Assembly: GCA_944472135.2 (NCBI GenBank)
Contig: OX235268.1
Coordinates: 9,554,589 to 9,618,588, forward strand
DNA: 64,000 bases
Direction of reading: 5' to 3'
DNA from: Trichobilharzia regenti
Lineage: Eukaryota > Platyhelminthes > Trematoda > Strigeidida > Schistosomatidae
Positions 11,170 through 24,528 of this stretch are shown piece by piece. The position numbers and the translations under genes were made by a program. Position 1 is the first letter of the stretch, and each line of letters begins with the position of its first letter. Under the pieces are notes generated by a model. The model was not told the DNA's origin. It was given only the letters and a program-made list of their open reading frames with translations, and did not search any database.

Positions 11170-11828
11170 ATCGCCTTGTGTATGTCCTTATGTTTGAAAA
11201 CGCTGCTACCAATCACTAAACCATTGAAGGCGGAGAAGTCTGAGAAGAGTTCACCAATGTCGTTCATTTCACCGAGGGCCTCTCGACCCATGGTCAGTTC
11301 TCTTCCTTTGTTGTCTCCTCCCAGCTTCGCATTCATGTCGCCTATCAGGATTTAGATATCGCCATTTGGGACGTTGTCCATTATTGCTTGTAGTTGTCTG
11401 TAGAACGCCTCCTTCTTCTCTTGTTCTGAGACGTTTGTAGGCGCATAGCATTGAATGACTGTAACTTTCCTTCCTTTTGAGTTGAACCTGGCTGTCATTA
11501 TCCTGGAGGAGATTGGTTCCCACTGCATGAGAGCTTTAGCTGCTGTTGGTGACATCATGATGGCCACTCCCTCGATGTGCTCATGGTTGTCCTCTGGGTG
11601 GCCGGAATACATTATTGTCTCTCCAGTTGGTAGGTGGCACCTTCCAGTTCCGTTCCATCTGCTTTCACAGATTTCAAACACTTCTATTCTGTACCTTCTC
11701 ATTTCAGCGGCTATCTGGGCAGCTTTTTCAGTTTCGTACATTGTACGAACATTCCAGGTACCCATCCTTACTTTTGCTTTCATCGAAGAAAAGGCACACG
11801 GGCTGACTAGCTTCCTGAAGGCTTTCAT
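11133..11828 (-). pseudogene. RTE AP-endonuclease N-terminal part with in-frame stop
   Basis: This segment contains MGTWNVRTMYE, the ESRWNGTG block and VIQCYAPTN. An in-frame TAA near 11352 (after NGDI) is followed in the same frame by GDMNAKLGGDN and the HKDIHKAIW region, which is the expected continuation. The stop is therefore a point mutation in the middle of the domain, and the frame then shifts near 11140. Confidence 0.8.
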
Positions 11829-11829
11829 C

Positions 11830-12080
11830 AGCCTGCGTCATTTCACTTCCCCGATTCCAGCGAGAAATAAGACTATTGTTTATGTTTTTAGAATTTGTAA
11901 TATATTCATTCGTTGAAGTTTCTGTAGCGATTTGGTTGTTTTACGGGGGTGGAGTTGCTAGAACCACGCCCCAACCCTCCCTCTTTATCCGGGCTTAGGA
12001 CCAGCAAGAAAACTGGCGAGCTAGTAGTCCCGGCGAGGTTCTGTAGTCTCTCTGCTGTAGTCAGATCAACCTCACCTGCG
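11830..12080 (-). mobile_element. RTE 5' leader
   Basis: This leader is related to the region at 17560-17660 (shared block around GCTAGAAAACTAGCAAGG / GCAAGAAAACTGGCGAG), which also lies directly upstream of an RTE endonuclease remnant. This marks the 5' end of the element near 12080. Confidence 0.55.
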
Positions 12081-12139
12081 GAATACTTATGATTCCAATT
12101 AATACACATTTGACACAATTTGGCATGTGCTGCCAATGC

Positions 12140-15100
12140 GATTTATCAGGAGAAGATAAAGAGACATTCATTGGCATTAAAAATCAAATAGCAGAGATTT
12201 AGACTTGATGCTGGAGAATGCAAATGAGACAGTGTTGCGGAGATTCATGGGAGACATGAAAGGAACACGAAGAAACACAGTAAAATCTGTGTCCATAGTG
12301 AGTTGAAGATTGTGTTTACATAATTTCGTATTATAGTAATATCAAATTCCAAATAAAAAATTTTAACGGAATGCTTCTTTTTCTACCGTTACAATAGTGT
12401 CACTTGAATTTGGTGTGTTGAGTGATATTGAGTAGCACAGACATTCACACACAAAGAAGGTCTTTAACAATTGGATACAGTGACTGCTCGACAGCCTCAA
12501 TGGAATTATTCAGCATACTTTCTTACCTAATATTTGTTACAAGCATCATTCAGATACTTGGTGAAATAAAATCAAGTTCACAACCTTCCTTCATCTAACT
12601 CTGACTTTTCAAGTGCGTTTCATTAAGGTGACTACGATATCCTTGGAAAATATTCGCTTAGTGCATCCATTACGTTTCGAAAATCGCAAATGGCTGCTCT
12701 ACTTTTAATTGTGGTCTTCAATCGTTTTCTCGTATCCCTACGAAATAGTCAGCCATCAGCAGTATATGCAAATTAACAGAAAACCATTGCAAATCAGGTG
12801 GCTCTAGTGGTCAAGTGGCTTAGAAGTTAACATATATATCGTGGTGATGCTGATTCATGTGTGGTAAGATTATAAGCCTCAGAAACTGCCATGTAATAAA
12901 CAAGGTGCAACCAAAGAGTATATCCATCGGCGGGAATCCAGCTTCAATCACTAGGCGTAGTTTTCGGTTGAGAAATGTGACACTCTCATTTAGGTAACGA
13001 ATCATACTGCGGTCTGCTGTCATCAATTATTTTCCATTATCATAACTTCAAAAAATTAGGACAAATTTTGTAGTGGTCTTCCTTTGTGGCGATTTTTATC
13101 ATATTTCAGGAGGATTTATGAATTTGAGGAGATGGTGCGGTTCACTACAGGGATGGGCACAAACGCAGAGTTTTCGGATTTTTATTTAGTCCGTTCATTC
13201 TCTGAAAATATTCAACAAAATCTATCCTAAGTTTCGAAAAATCCATGTTCCGTTTGTTATCATCAACTATAATTTCAGACATTCGAAAAATTTGTAATTT
13301 CTTAGAACGGATTTTTGTATAATATTAGTAGTGTTATTGGTGAAAGCAATTTTCTGTTCCGTTCCATGTCGTCATCATTTCAGATAACAACCAATTAAAT
13401 CAGACAAATTTGTTTTCGATAATCATCCATAAAAGCAAGATCATCATGTGATTATCTTGAACGGGGTAAACTAAAAGTGTATATTTCTGTGACATGCACA
13501 AACGCTTTTATGATTTGTTCCCCGTCAAATAGAGTGGAATGATTAAAATACTGAAAAACATGATAAATGAGTTGTTTTCGTTGATAAATTTAGAAGGATT
13601 AATCGGTCATCAGATCACCAGATTCTTTGTACCAGTGCTAAATAAAGTATTCAGGCGCAATGAAAAATGTTACCGTGAAAATCTACCGGTGTAACCATAA
13701 ATTACCTGAAATATCTTGTAATATCTTAAAGAAACACCGTAAATTCCATTTATGCTCAGAATCACATATATCAATGTTATCGATTCACACTGTGAATAGC
13801 GATAACTATGAACAGCGAATGACAACTAACGTTTTACTAACACAAACCTTTTATTTTTTATGAATGTTTAGTAATGATTTTTCACAAATTGTGTGAAAGA
13901 CATGTACCCATTCGTCTGCAATTTTTTATATTATCTCTGAAAATCACATCACTTCAACCTAACATATATATATATATATATTTATACGGGGATTCTGGGG
14001 TTCAGCCGTTGGACACTCGATAACTACCAAAGTGTTTCAGGTTTTGATCCTCGCTTAAACCTCGCTTAGCCATTTGGAATTTCCTTTAAAAAGGAAACCC
14101 AGCGGTTTATAAAATAATAGCACCACTATTAATGAAAAGCTGGAGTTCAAAGCTTGATACATTATGTTCCACTTGAAACGGAAATGAATAAAACTGGAAA
14201 AAATGTAAAAAAACATGTGACTGTTGGTGCCACCAAGTAGACAATGTCAATTTCCATACCACCCTCAAATTAATCTGAGAAGAAGATTGACCGTTGTCAG
14301 ATGGAATTCACTCACTCAAACAGGTCAAAATAATCAGGAGACATGCTGAGAATACATCAAATTAATATTACTAATTACTTGAATATTAAGTCAACACTTG
14401 TCATAAACAACTTTGCATATGTACAGTAATGCTGCTTTCTACGTTTGTAATGTTTGGACGGTGGAGTGAAATTAAAATAATAATGATAATATATTCTCAT
14501 ATTTTGTTCATTCCAGATTATAGTTTATAGGCATCATCAATACGATAATAATGTATACATGGAGTAGGAATGTTTACAATTTCTCACTAACACAGGATAT
14601 ATATACAAGGAAAGGTAATGGAATGGTGACAGTAAGCATGCTTTACATGGATGAAAGCAATTAACATGACATCATCCCAGACAGCATTATTATTTGAATT
14701 TGTCGAAAATGAGCACAACAACTGTAGGCTGCGTTACATGTCGTCGATACGGTGCGCAGAAGTATAAAATTGCTTGTAAAATGTTGGGTAGTTCACGGAC
14801 AACAATGTTTTCATTGATACAGTCTGCAAGAGGCTCACCACAGCAGTTAGCAGCCCGTTAAACATTCAGAGTGTCAATGAATCAGCATAATTAACACACT
14901 GTGATTGATTTCAGTGAGGAACCAGAATGACTGTGAATCAATCTATACAAAATGTCGAACGGAGAATGCGGGGTCAGAATATAACCATCGAATGAGTCCG
15001 TGAGATTTTGGATGCCCGTCAACACGTTCTCATTACTTATTTCAACCGAACTTCGAACCCACTACTCGGTGGGAACATCATCACTTACTGAGAAATACAG

Positions 15101-16280
15101 GCACATCCAGCTGACGAGTCCCAAATAAGACGAAATGCGCATCCTGGATTCCACAGCTAGTTACCATACACGAATTAAATACTAACTAAATACCCAGGCA
15201 TCGTCGAAGCATCTGCACGAGAAGCTGACATGTCAACCTGAGACCGAGCACTTCGGTCCAATCAATCTACGGGAAAAATTCAAATCCAATTAAACTTGTA
15301 CAGTAATACTCTGTACAGTAATATTCAGACACAGTTCTAATACAGATTCGAGTCTGGGAGGTTTATATCCTTGAATTGCTAGGAGGACTTCTGGGCCCAG
15401 AGGTCATTGAGCCAAATTTACCTGCCTGATTTCTATCACAGAGAAATGATTTTATCCAGTTGTGGGCTGAGTTGCGTCATTAATCAAGTAGATTTCCTCT
15501 TGTGATTTGTTTTCCAAATAGATTTCGTTGTTTATTCCACTTCTGTTTGGCTTTGAAGTTCGTGGGTATATCAGGATTTCAGTGTTTTTTTTAACTACAC
15601 AGAGGAAACGTAGAAAAGCATTTAATGGAATATTCTCCATGTGTAATTATTACCTGACATATAAACACACTGATTAGATATATATTTAAATTTCCATGGT
15701 AGACATTCATGTTCATACTTGTTCTACAAAATACACTTTCTGTATGAGAATGCCTAACATTTCATTGTAAACAGTTTGTGCTGATGTCATTAAACGCAAT
15801 AGAAAATAGAAGGCAAAAGCAAACAATGGTTGAGACTTATTAGAATAGTAAAATTGTAAATGTGATAGCAATGTAACCGTTTTCACTGTAACTGAGGTAT
15901 ATGTGTGTGACATATTGACACAGTTAACGCCTAAGATCATGTGTTTGTAAGGTTAATTTCATCATAACACATCATGAAACTTGTAAGGCTTCATAGCTGT
16001 TATATTCCGTCAGGGTTAATTAAACATCATATCACAGTTTATCAACTTTAGAAATGTGCCGTCTTTATAACATCAACAAAAATGTCTGCATATAATTATT
16101 TTGCCTACTTTGAAGCCCAACTGTATTACCAAAGTTTGTTTCAATGAAAAAGACAACAACTTAAAAATTAGGACGAAAGGAAATACTGTTATGCTGTTAT
16201 ATAGTGTTTATTTATTTCATTAGTACCCTTCTGTTCTGAGCAGTATGCATTGAACTTAGCTTCTCATTCTGTTGTCTATC
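12140..16280. other. Unassigned non-coding stretch
   Basis: No family, splice-consistent exon set or long open frame was recognised. It contains a (TA)n run at about 13963-13982. A degraded tRNA-like piece may lie just after it (about 13990-14060), with an A-box-like GGTTCAGCCGTTGGACACTCG and a B-box-like GGTTTTGATCCTCG. The rest is ordinary AT-rich sequence. Confidence 0.5.
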
Positions 16281-16282
16281 TT

Positions 16283-17660
16283 CGCATTGAGTCATCTTCT
16301 ACTCCACTATCCTCCCTTCTCGATTAGCTTCCAAGCATACGTTGAGAGCCATTCATTGTCTTGTCTTTTCTTTCTCACTAAAGCATTTGTACACGTTTCC
16401 TTGAACATCACCTTCAGAGAATTAGTTCTAGTGTTTTTCCACGCGGGTTTCCCCAGTGACCCCACTAAGTGTGTCTGTCTTCGTTCTGATTTCTGTAGTG
16501 AAGGCAGCTTTTGTAGCGTTATCCTTCAGGTTCTCAATGCTGAACTTAAATTACAGTGGCCTTTTTCCGGTTGTTTTCAGGGATTTCATCTTCGCCCTGA
16601 AGGTTCGTGACGTTGATGATGGTAAGACCCCATCTGGTCCCCTTCTCGACTTTGTATCCAACAGGCTGCGTCTCCACCTAATTCAGCAGTATTGAGATGA
16701 AATCTTTCTGGTCTGTTGAGGTATTCGTCAGGGAAAAGCCACTTTGCTTTGTGTTTATCCTTGTATCTCTACACACTGCCTCCAATCACAGAATCACTAA
16801 AAGCGCAGATGTCTGTGAAGAGTTCTCCGTTCGGATTCATCTATCTGAATCAGTCTCTCTGTTCATGAAGAGTTCTCTTCCTGTATTATCTGCTCCCAAT
16901 TCTGTTGGAATTCATATCGGCCATGAGGATTTTGATGTCACCATTTGGGATGTTGTCCATTACTGTTTGTATTGTCTGTTCGAATTTTGCTTCTTCTCTT
17001 CTTGCGCGTTGTTTGTAGCAGTTTGCGTAGCATTGGATAATTGTGACCTTCTTTTCAGCGCACTGATTTCAATCTTGATGTCATGATCCTACATGAGGAA
17101 ATTGATTTCCGCCACATTAGGAATTTGGCTGCAACTGATGACATCATAATGGCCACCCATTGTTTTCGTGGTTGTCGTCTGGTTGACCACACCGGAGTAG
17201 ATTACTTACTCTGCAGTTGACAATTTTGACAGTCTACATCCATTCGATCTACTTTCAAAGATTCCCATCACTGCTAAGCCATCTCTTTGCATTTAGTTGG
17301 CTACACAGGCAGCCTTTTCACCCGATTTCGTACGCTGTACGGACATTCCAGGTTCACATTCTTATTCTTGCTTCCACTAAGAGAGAGAGAAGATACATCG
17401 GCTGGCTGACTGGCTTCCTGAAGACTTTCACTAATGTTTTGTGTCACTTAGCCTCTCCGATTCCAGCAAAGAATAAGGGTGTTCTTCGGATTATTTGTAT
17501 TTCTAATATACTTTCTTTACGTTGCAGTTTCTCGAGCAGTTTGATAAGTTTAGTGATGTAGGTTAGCTAGCCCCACGCACAACTCTCCGTATTTACACTG
17601 GCTTGAGACAGGCTAGAAAACTAGCAAGGTAGTAAATTAGGCGAGATTGACCAAAAACCA
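16283..17660 (-). mobile_element. RTE-clade remnant: 5' leader, endonuclease and linker, degraded
   Basis: The DNA follows 10720-12060 of the larger RTE copy in order, in the same orientation. At 16325-16385 it matches the linker (TTGAGAGCCATTCATTGTC), at 16620-16690 the SDH/SLLDT region, at 16915-16970 the ATTTGGGATGTTGTCCATTA block, at 17400-17470 the start of the endonuclease, and at 17560-17660 the leader. Many indels destroy the frames. The whole RT and 3' end are missing, which is unusual for a target-primed insertion, since those normally lose the 5' end. Later deletion is likely. Confidence 0.75.
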
Positions 17661-17669
17661 TTAAGACAA

Positions 17670-20020
17670 CTAACATTAAAGTTGGAATTATATTATGTTA
17701 AATAGAATCATATGACAGTAAACTCCATGAAATTCCTAATTATTCACTGAATAATTTGAACATGCAATAACAATGAAAAATAAAACCGTGTTCATAATAG
17801 AAAGTTATGGCTTAGCAAGAAGTAGGATTAACAAATTTTGAAGAAAGTACGAATTTAATGTCCAAAATAAGTCAAAATATTTCGGTTTCAATTAATTATC
17901 AGTTCACTTGGCAAAATAAATTTGGTTGTATTTTTAAAGGATTTCTCTTCGGCAATCTAAAACACACAGCAGAACGTTTGAAAAGCTACAGTGAAGGTTT
18001 TAGTGCAGCGTGTTGTTACGAAAGAATTACACAAATGAATATTTTGATTTTGCATGCTGGAAAAACTAACTTTCAGCTTTGTTGTTCGGTTGTTAGAAAC
18101 ACAGAACGACAGCTACAGTGATTCTTCAATGAAGTGCTATTCTCCCCATTTTTTTCGGTCAATCCGTGCTTACCTGTTTTAACTTACCCCTTATCTTATC
18201 TAACTCATACATGGTTAGCAGGTACAACTGACTTTTTATCGCTTGATTCATTCTTTTAGAGCGTATGCATGAAGCACTACAGAAAATGAATCAATTCACT
18301 TGATTTCATGGGTTTACATAAGAGAAGCGTTTTAATCAACACTCGTATCCGCTGTCACTTCATAATTCCATGTTAAATGTTCATATGAGATATAAAATTT
18401 AGCATATATGCCACTGAGATCAATCTCAGGACTCGCAAAGACTCTCAACGGTTAGTATAAAATACATCCTTGTAATTCGTCTGAATTGAAATTATTACTG
18501 AAAGCGAAATTCAGGACAAAATCCTCTTTGATTCTAATTCAAATCGATTCTATTTTTTTGAATTTCAAGTTTTTCTAACATCATGTTTCGGAATCTACAA
18601 GTCAATCTGATACATGTCTTGCACATTCACTATTACAGCTGCGTAATTCCTGGTCAGGGTTGAGCTCACGAAGGCAGTGATAACTGCATGACATCTAATT
18701 ATAATATAATATAATAAAAACCTTGTTTGTGAATACTGTAGCTAAAATTATTAAATTTATAATCCACCTACCACATTAGATTCTTTAATCACCGCGGCAA
18801 GTTATTTCTGGAAGCGAAGAAGCGATAACCGTTTAGAGTTCAATTCTATAGAAGTAAATTTGTTCACTGTCGAACAGTTACAGCAATATTCAGTGAAGAA
18901 GTCTCAGGCACTCAGTAAAAACTTACAATAATCTACTCACATAAGTTCTTGTTTTTCCATTTGTTACTTTACCGTAACAGTATGATACTGGTGGTATACT
19001 ACGATGATTCTCAGTAATTTTTTGTGCATATGTATATATGTATAAATACATATAGTTTCACTTCAAGGAAAGAGTTTGGGGCAAGCATTTTAATTAATGT
19101 GATAACAGTGGTTTCTGGAAAGTGAATTAACCAGGTTTTTCTAGTGCATTGATTATTTCGAAGGTTTGACAATCTGGTAACTTTACTTAGCAAAAGTCAA
19201 TATTAGTAAACCATTTTAGTCTAATCATTGTATTCAGAAAAGTAGCGTTATTAATCTCCAACTACTCTGGTAACTAAAAGTTTCGTGGTTTGGCACAATT
19301 GTTCCTTGACTTTCATTGAATTCTGAGCTCAACTCATTACTAATCTTCTAATCTACTTAATTGTTTTCTACGTAATAATTTTATTTTAAATTACCGTGCC
19401 ATCTCACTGTTACTCGCTCCTCTCGAACTTTTCATCATATTGTGCATAAATAATCTCTGGTTTTTAGATCGTCAACTATTTTCTATTCATGTCCGTGATT
19501 CTGTAGTTATGCCTGCTGAGTTGAAATAATACTTGAATTATGGTATATATTTCCATTTCGTATAACTTATGCCCTATTTAGGTTGTTAGCAGTTGAAGAA
19601 AAGCCGTGAAATAAAAAAAATGTCTCTGTTCTGCAAAAATATTTTTTTTCTCGGTTTGTTCTAATTCAGTTAGTCAATACAGCGTCACTCAGATTCACAT
19701 GATAATGATAGTAGGTAAGATGTTGAATCCTCACTCAAGGCCTTTTGTTCATGAAGGTTTATCTAAGTTAACTGATGTCTGTGTATGTACTTATTAATAT
19801 GGGTTTATAAGCCTTACTGGCTTGGTGTCATGTTCTTCACATCTTATAATCTTCATAAATTGTGTGCTATGAATTCATTATTGCCTGGCTACTCAGTGTG
19901 TCTAGTTACCAGTGTTCTTCAAGTCAAGACATTGTGACTTCATCCTTGTGCCTCTAAACTTGAGTTATTTCATTTTTTTGTTCCCCAAGAGCCTGCTATT
20001 GTCGATGCTGGCTTGACTGT
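17670..20020. other. Unassigned non-coding stretch
   Basis: An 87-codon open frame at 17858-18121 (+) has no recognisable family and no splice context that I can defend. Nothing else stood out. Confidence 0.45.
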
Positions 20021-20021
20021 T

Positions 20022-21240
20022 CATTTTATTATTATTATATCCTTTAATTGCTAGAGGAACATAGGGCTTCAGCTGCGCTTCTCCATTGTCTTCTGTTTTC
20101 TGCCAACTTTTCACTCTGCTCCAAGTCAGCCCACATGCTTTCACCTCCTCCTCACATGACCTCCTCCAAGTCAACCTCACAATGACGACCAACTCGCCGC
20201 TTCCTTTCGGGTTCCACTCGAGCAACGGCTTGTCCAGTGATGTCACTTGATGGTTTCCTCACAGTATGATCAATCCATCTCCATTCCTTTCTGTCCATTT
20301 GTTCCGCAATCGGTTCCTGGTTGGTTAGCTCATTGCCAGAGATCTTTGTTGCTGATCTTTTCTGGCCGGCCATCTGATCTTGAGTATTGAGCGAAGACAA
20401 CTGTTAATGAAGGTCTGAAGTTTGTTGGAGATACTCTTTCTGACGAGTCAAGTCTCTGATCCGTTAAGTAGCACTGGGTCAATGTTCACTGGTAGTTCTG
20501 CTTCCGTTGTTGGTATTGTTGGGCGCGTTGTATGTGGCAGACGATTTAGAAGTCTTTTGAAGTGTTCAGCCCAGTGTTTTCTTTGCTCCACTATTTTGGT
20601 GACTGACTTTCCATTGTCATCATTGGCTGGTTTAATCTGTGTCGAACTTTTCCCCGATAGGTTCCTGCTTGTTTGGTAGAGTGTAGCCAGGTCTCCTTTG
20701 TCTGCAGCTTATTCTGCTTCACTTCCCATGGCTTCATAATATTTTCTTTTGTCTTCCCTGACACTCTTCTTTACTCTTTTGTTCAGCGTATTGTAATTTG
20801 CATTCAGCTCCTGTTTTTGTTGCTCGTCGGTGCACTGGATAATCTTTTGTTTCACTGTCCCTCTCTCTTCTATTAGTTTCCAAGTGTCCGTAGTGAGCCA
20901 CTGTTTGTCCTGTCTCTTCTTTCTGCCTAGAACTTCCATGCAGGTTTGACTCCACACCGTTTCGAATTTGTCCCAGCGATTTACGACGCCGATATCTTTG
21001 CTAGTGTTGATTTCTGTCTCGGCTTTTTCGCTTATGTTTGCAATGAAGATGTCCTTTGTAGCCTGGTCCTTCAGTATTTGAGTGTTAGACTTGGTTTGTG
21101 GTCTATCTGCAGCTCCTGTTTCCCTGAAAGCTTTTAATTTGATTTGGATTGTCCCTTGTACGAGGTAGTGGTCTGAGCCAACGTCTGCTCCTCTTCTTCC
21201 TTTTGTGTCCAGTAGGCTGCGCCTCCACTCCATCAAATTA
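20022..21240 (-). mobile_element. RTE-clade remnant with internal deletion of the RT core
   Basis: 20040-20462 matches the RTE 3' end (as at 5590-6000) and starts with an (ATA)n tail at about 20022-20040. From about 20470 the sequence jumps to the linker/N-terminal RT region (as at 10380-11110). It is open at 21240-20709 with MEWRRSLLDTKGRRGA, GSDHYLVQG and CMEVLGRKKRQDKQW. The catalytic RT core is missing between the two halves. It is closely related to, but distinct from, the copy at 5580-12080. Confidence 0.8.
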
Positions 21241-21289
21241 AAGCAGCCAATTGTTTGTCCTCGCAGTACTTTTGACAAATTATTATGGA

Positions 21290-22165
21290 ATTACACAATA
21301 CCACTCTGTCAAGATTCCGCCTACATACCAGTAACTATGATAAGTGTCAAATCCATCCATTTCTTCTAGCGTCCACATTGTCTAACGAGTTGTGTCAGTT
21401 ATTTTCATTGAAAAGAAGGAGAGAAAAAGTATTTTGAGATGAAGCTCACCTTTCCCATCGGGAAGTTTAATGGTGCCTATATTTTTTCAAACAAATTTTG
21501 AATCATTCAGAAAGAAGACATTTCTGTAGAATGACGCAAATTTATTCAAAGATCTTAGTTTTTAAAAGATAAATTTAATGAGGAAAATGTGTTTGAGCAA
21601 CACACTTTGAAGTGTCTTATCACAAATGTCCGTCTTAATTCAAGTTATATGAATACGAAAAACAATGACAGATGAAATAAGATACAAAAAGCGTAGGATT
21701 ATTACACATAGTTCGAGCGCTTTGAATAAATCATATTGCATGCCGATTGATTCGTACAGAAAACAATATACTTTAACCTTTTCGTATCTCGCGTTAATTG
21801 ACATACTAAAGTATGCCTATAGCTATTCATAAAATTCAGCCTAATTGTCTGTGAACAGTAACATTATCACGACATCAATCACACTTTGGTAATCATTTTT
21901 CAATTAGATTAATGGAAATTGTGTCAGTTACTATCCTCGTGACTCTTGCTACCTTATTATTTGACTTACTTCATTGTGCTTTTTGTTTTTCTACTTTTGT
22001 CTAATTTGAATAGAATAGCAGATATGTGCTCAGATGTGTTGTATTGCATTGGGCAGTTTTTCATTCTTCAGATGAAGAGACCATCATTAGCTAACACTGT
22101 TCAGATTTATTGGAGTTCTCAATCGTTTTAGATTCAGTGCTACTGGAAAAAAATCGTTGTGAAAC
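21290..22165. other. Unassigned stretch before module Y1
   Basis: No gene or repeat family was recognised. The similarity to module Y2 starts only at about 22170. Confidence 0.45.
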
Positions 22166-22829
22166 GCTTATCTCACGAATATTCTGGGGGAATCGGAGGT
22201 GGTTTTGGTACACACACACCAAACCACTAAATGAAATCCACTGCCCGACCAGCCTTTGAGAAGATGAAGGCTTCTGACAATTGTGGACCCAAGTGATATC
22301 GGTTTTGGATGAAAGAGAGAAATCGCCATGTGCTGCTGGAACCCAAAGGAACAGAAGAGAATATTTACATTATGTTAGGTATAATCACAATTACAAGCTT
22401 GTTGTGTCCTATCAATTTGTTTCGTTCTTTCCATTATGGTTGTTGTCCTTTTCGAGACGTATAGCCTTTGACATTCCTTTGTTAATGAAATGGGTGCTTT
22501 CTATCTCAACTACTCATGAGTAAAAAAACGCCAATTGCAAAATTTACAGAGATGTGTTTTGTAATATAACTGGGCGTTAACTGGGCTTTCATGTTTGAAC
22601 AATCAATTGGCCTCAACTTCCAGTACGCTCGATGTGTTTCCTGTCCTCCTCGGACATGCTCCATGTTAGTCAGGCGTCTACTTGGAGCATATTCATTCCA
22701 TCTTGATTTTCATCTGGCTACTAAGTGTATATGCTATTTTGCTTTGAAAAGCGATCAACGAAAGAGAATACACCAGAAACATATTCCTCTAGGATGACAG
22801 AAAGCGTACGATGAGTTATTTGGTTGAAG

Positions 22830-23310
22830 TTAGTTGGAGAATCTTATTTTGGCACAAATGTGAAGTCAGTTCTTCTATATTGGTCAGATACTTGGCTATA
22901 GCATTACAAAAAGCATTCCCAACAGACCACTGCAGAATTTAATCGACAACTGCCTTCCTTCTTTATTGAAGGTCTTATGGACCTCTGGCCAGAACGAATA
23001 AGCAAGAAGAGACTCTGTAAATAAAGCAATGAAGAACCAATGCCCAAAAAATAAGCAAAAAAAAATGGAGGTGAATTGAGCACACACTAAGGATGACATC
23101 GAATAACGTCGCACACCAGCTCATCACTCAGCTGGAAGCCAAATAAGAAACGACAAGTTTATCTTTAGTGCGAGACTGAAATGGGGGAGATCGTCCAAAG
23201 GAGGGCGAGAAGAGATTATCAGCAATCGTCGGCCCCGTCGGAATGTGGAGGAGAAAAAAGAACAATATTGTGAAGCGTTGTTGGTGCCCTATGTTCCCCT
23301 CGGAGACTAA
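22830..23310 (+). mobile_element. Very degraded RTE 3' end (Y1)
   Basis: Read on the plus strand with frame jumps, the sequence gives VLLYWSDTW, then LWPERISKKRL and a GALL-VPYVPL tail. This follows the order of the RTE C-terminus (VLLYxSETW, RWPxxIS, final LCS-type block). It is repeated in Y2 at 45800-46290. Confidence 0.45.
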
Positions 23311-24528
23311 ATCGGACAATAATCCAGACTCCGTGTCACATGGTGGGGCATTCAGAAATATTACCACAGAGCTCTTCATGCCGCCGGTGACTATCTGCAG
23401 GAGAACAGTTGATGTCACTTAATGTTTCATCGATGTACACCTGGTTAACGTCTTCCTTTAAATTTCTGGGTTTTAAAGTTGTTGTCTAGTTTACTCGCAT
23501 TGTTCCGAAAATTGAAATCACCCCACTCCTCTCTTTGATATTCTGGAGGTCACACAACATACTACATACCTGTTCTTCTCAGTATTACCCACCTTATTTA
23601 TAAGCAGTTAACTGATAGAACAGATATTCCGAAAAAATGTCTCAATAAATTAATAATGGTTCATTCTTCATTGGTAGCTGAATAATTACACAACGCATTT
23701 CTATCTCATGGATATTTGCTCGAGATGAAGGAAGGATAAAATAATGACGATTATTATTATTAGCAAGAAACTTCAAACGTACTAGGTAAGTGTTACTATG
23801 TGTGTAGAGCACCCAAAAAAAGTCAAAACTTCCAGATCAGATGTGTGCAGTATTGTCCGGCATCCAGAAATAAACTCTTCATAGTGACTAAACATCAGTC
23901 ACTATTCATTTTGTTGTTTACATTGTTTAGTATATTACAGTTGAGCCGCTCCCTCTGAAGGTCATTGGTGAAACTCTGATGTTGCTTGTTATTATGCATC
24001 TACTGGAAATGTGTTGATTGGGCGCTGATTTTGAGATCTGTGCAGATTTATGATCCTGAAACGACGAAGTTCATTGTGACATCATGAACAATGTGTTCAC
24101 GAATTTCTACTGATTGACGATTATGAAGTTTTCATGTAAGATGTTAAGAAAGGTTCAGTCTCAATATACCGCTGAAATCTGTGGAATGGTAAGAATAACT
24201 GATAGACACTTAATTTCCTGTCAATATATACATAACTCATTTCCTCACAATATCAAATAGATGAGATAACTTCCTACAATCTGTTTGTCTGTCACACATT
24301 CAGACTCACATTTCAGTGGCTTTATTGTAGAAATTAAATTGAAGACACACATGAAAATACGTAGCTGACATTCGAATATAACCATGTAAGCTGGTCGTAC
24401 ATGATTGGTTGTTTATCTAACTAATCAACGGATAGATAGACCATGAAAATATATGTATGTAAATACATTAGTTAAGAAGTGAAATTCATAGTAGTCTAAC
24501 TTTTGAACTGTATATTATCTCGTCGGTG

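Larger units (their letters stand above)
5580..12080 (-). mobile_element. Near full-length RTE-clade non-LTR retrotransposon, split by a nested CR1 insertion
   Basis: The element reads right to left. Its 5' leader lies near 12080-11830, then come the AP endonuclease (11828-11000), linker and start of reverse transcriptase (11000-9995), a 3.3 kb foreign insertion (about 9990-6666), and the rest of the RT to the 3' end (6665-5580). Removing the insertion leaves about 3.2 kb, the normal RTE size. Landmarks are WNVRTMYE and GSDHYLV (endonuclease, catalytic SDH), AGFRKGKSCSDQIATLRII directly before the insertion, and SMEWQSNLHLNFIDFEKA directly after it. The RT catalytic box near 6350 is interrupted (FA-RV-DD in place of FADD). 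The 3' end carries an A-rich simple tail. The family resembles schistosome SR2; the subfamily is not certain. Confidence 0.85.

Noticed and set aside
13990..14060. Possible SINE with A- and B-box-like blocks
   Set aside because: The pairing is poor, there is only one copy in the window and no tail is visible; mentioned under the surrounding unassigned stretch only.
22281..22797. Two plus-strand frames of 80 and 68 codons conserved between Y1 and Y2
   Set aside because: The conservation is explained by the recent duplication. There is no recognised domain and no splice model linking them to the gene. They are absent upstream of copies C and D.
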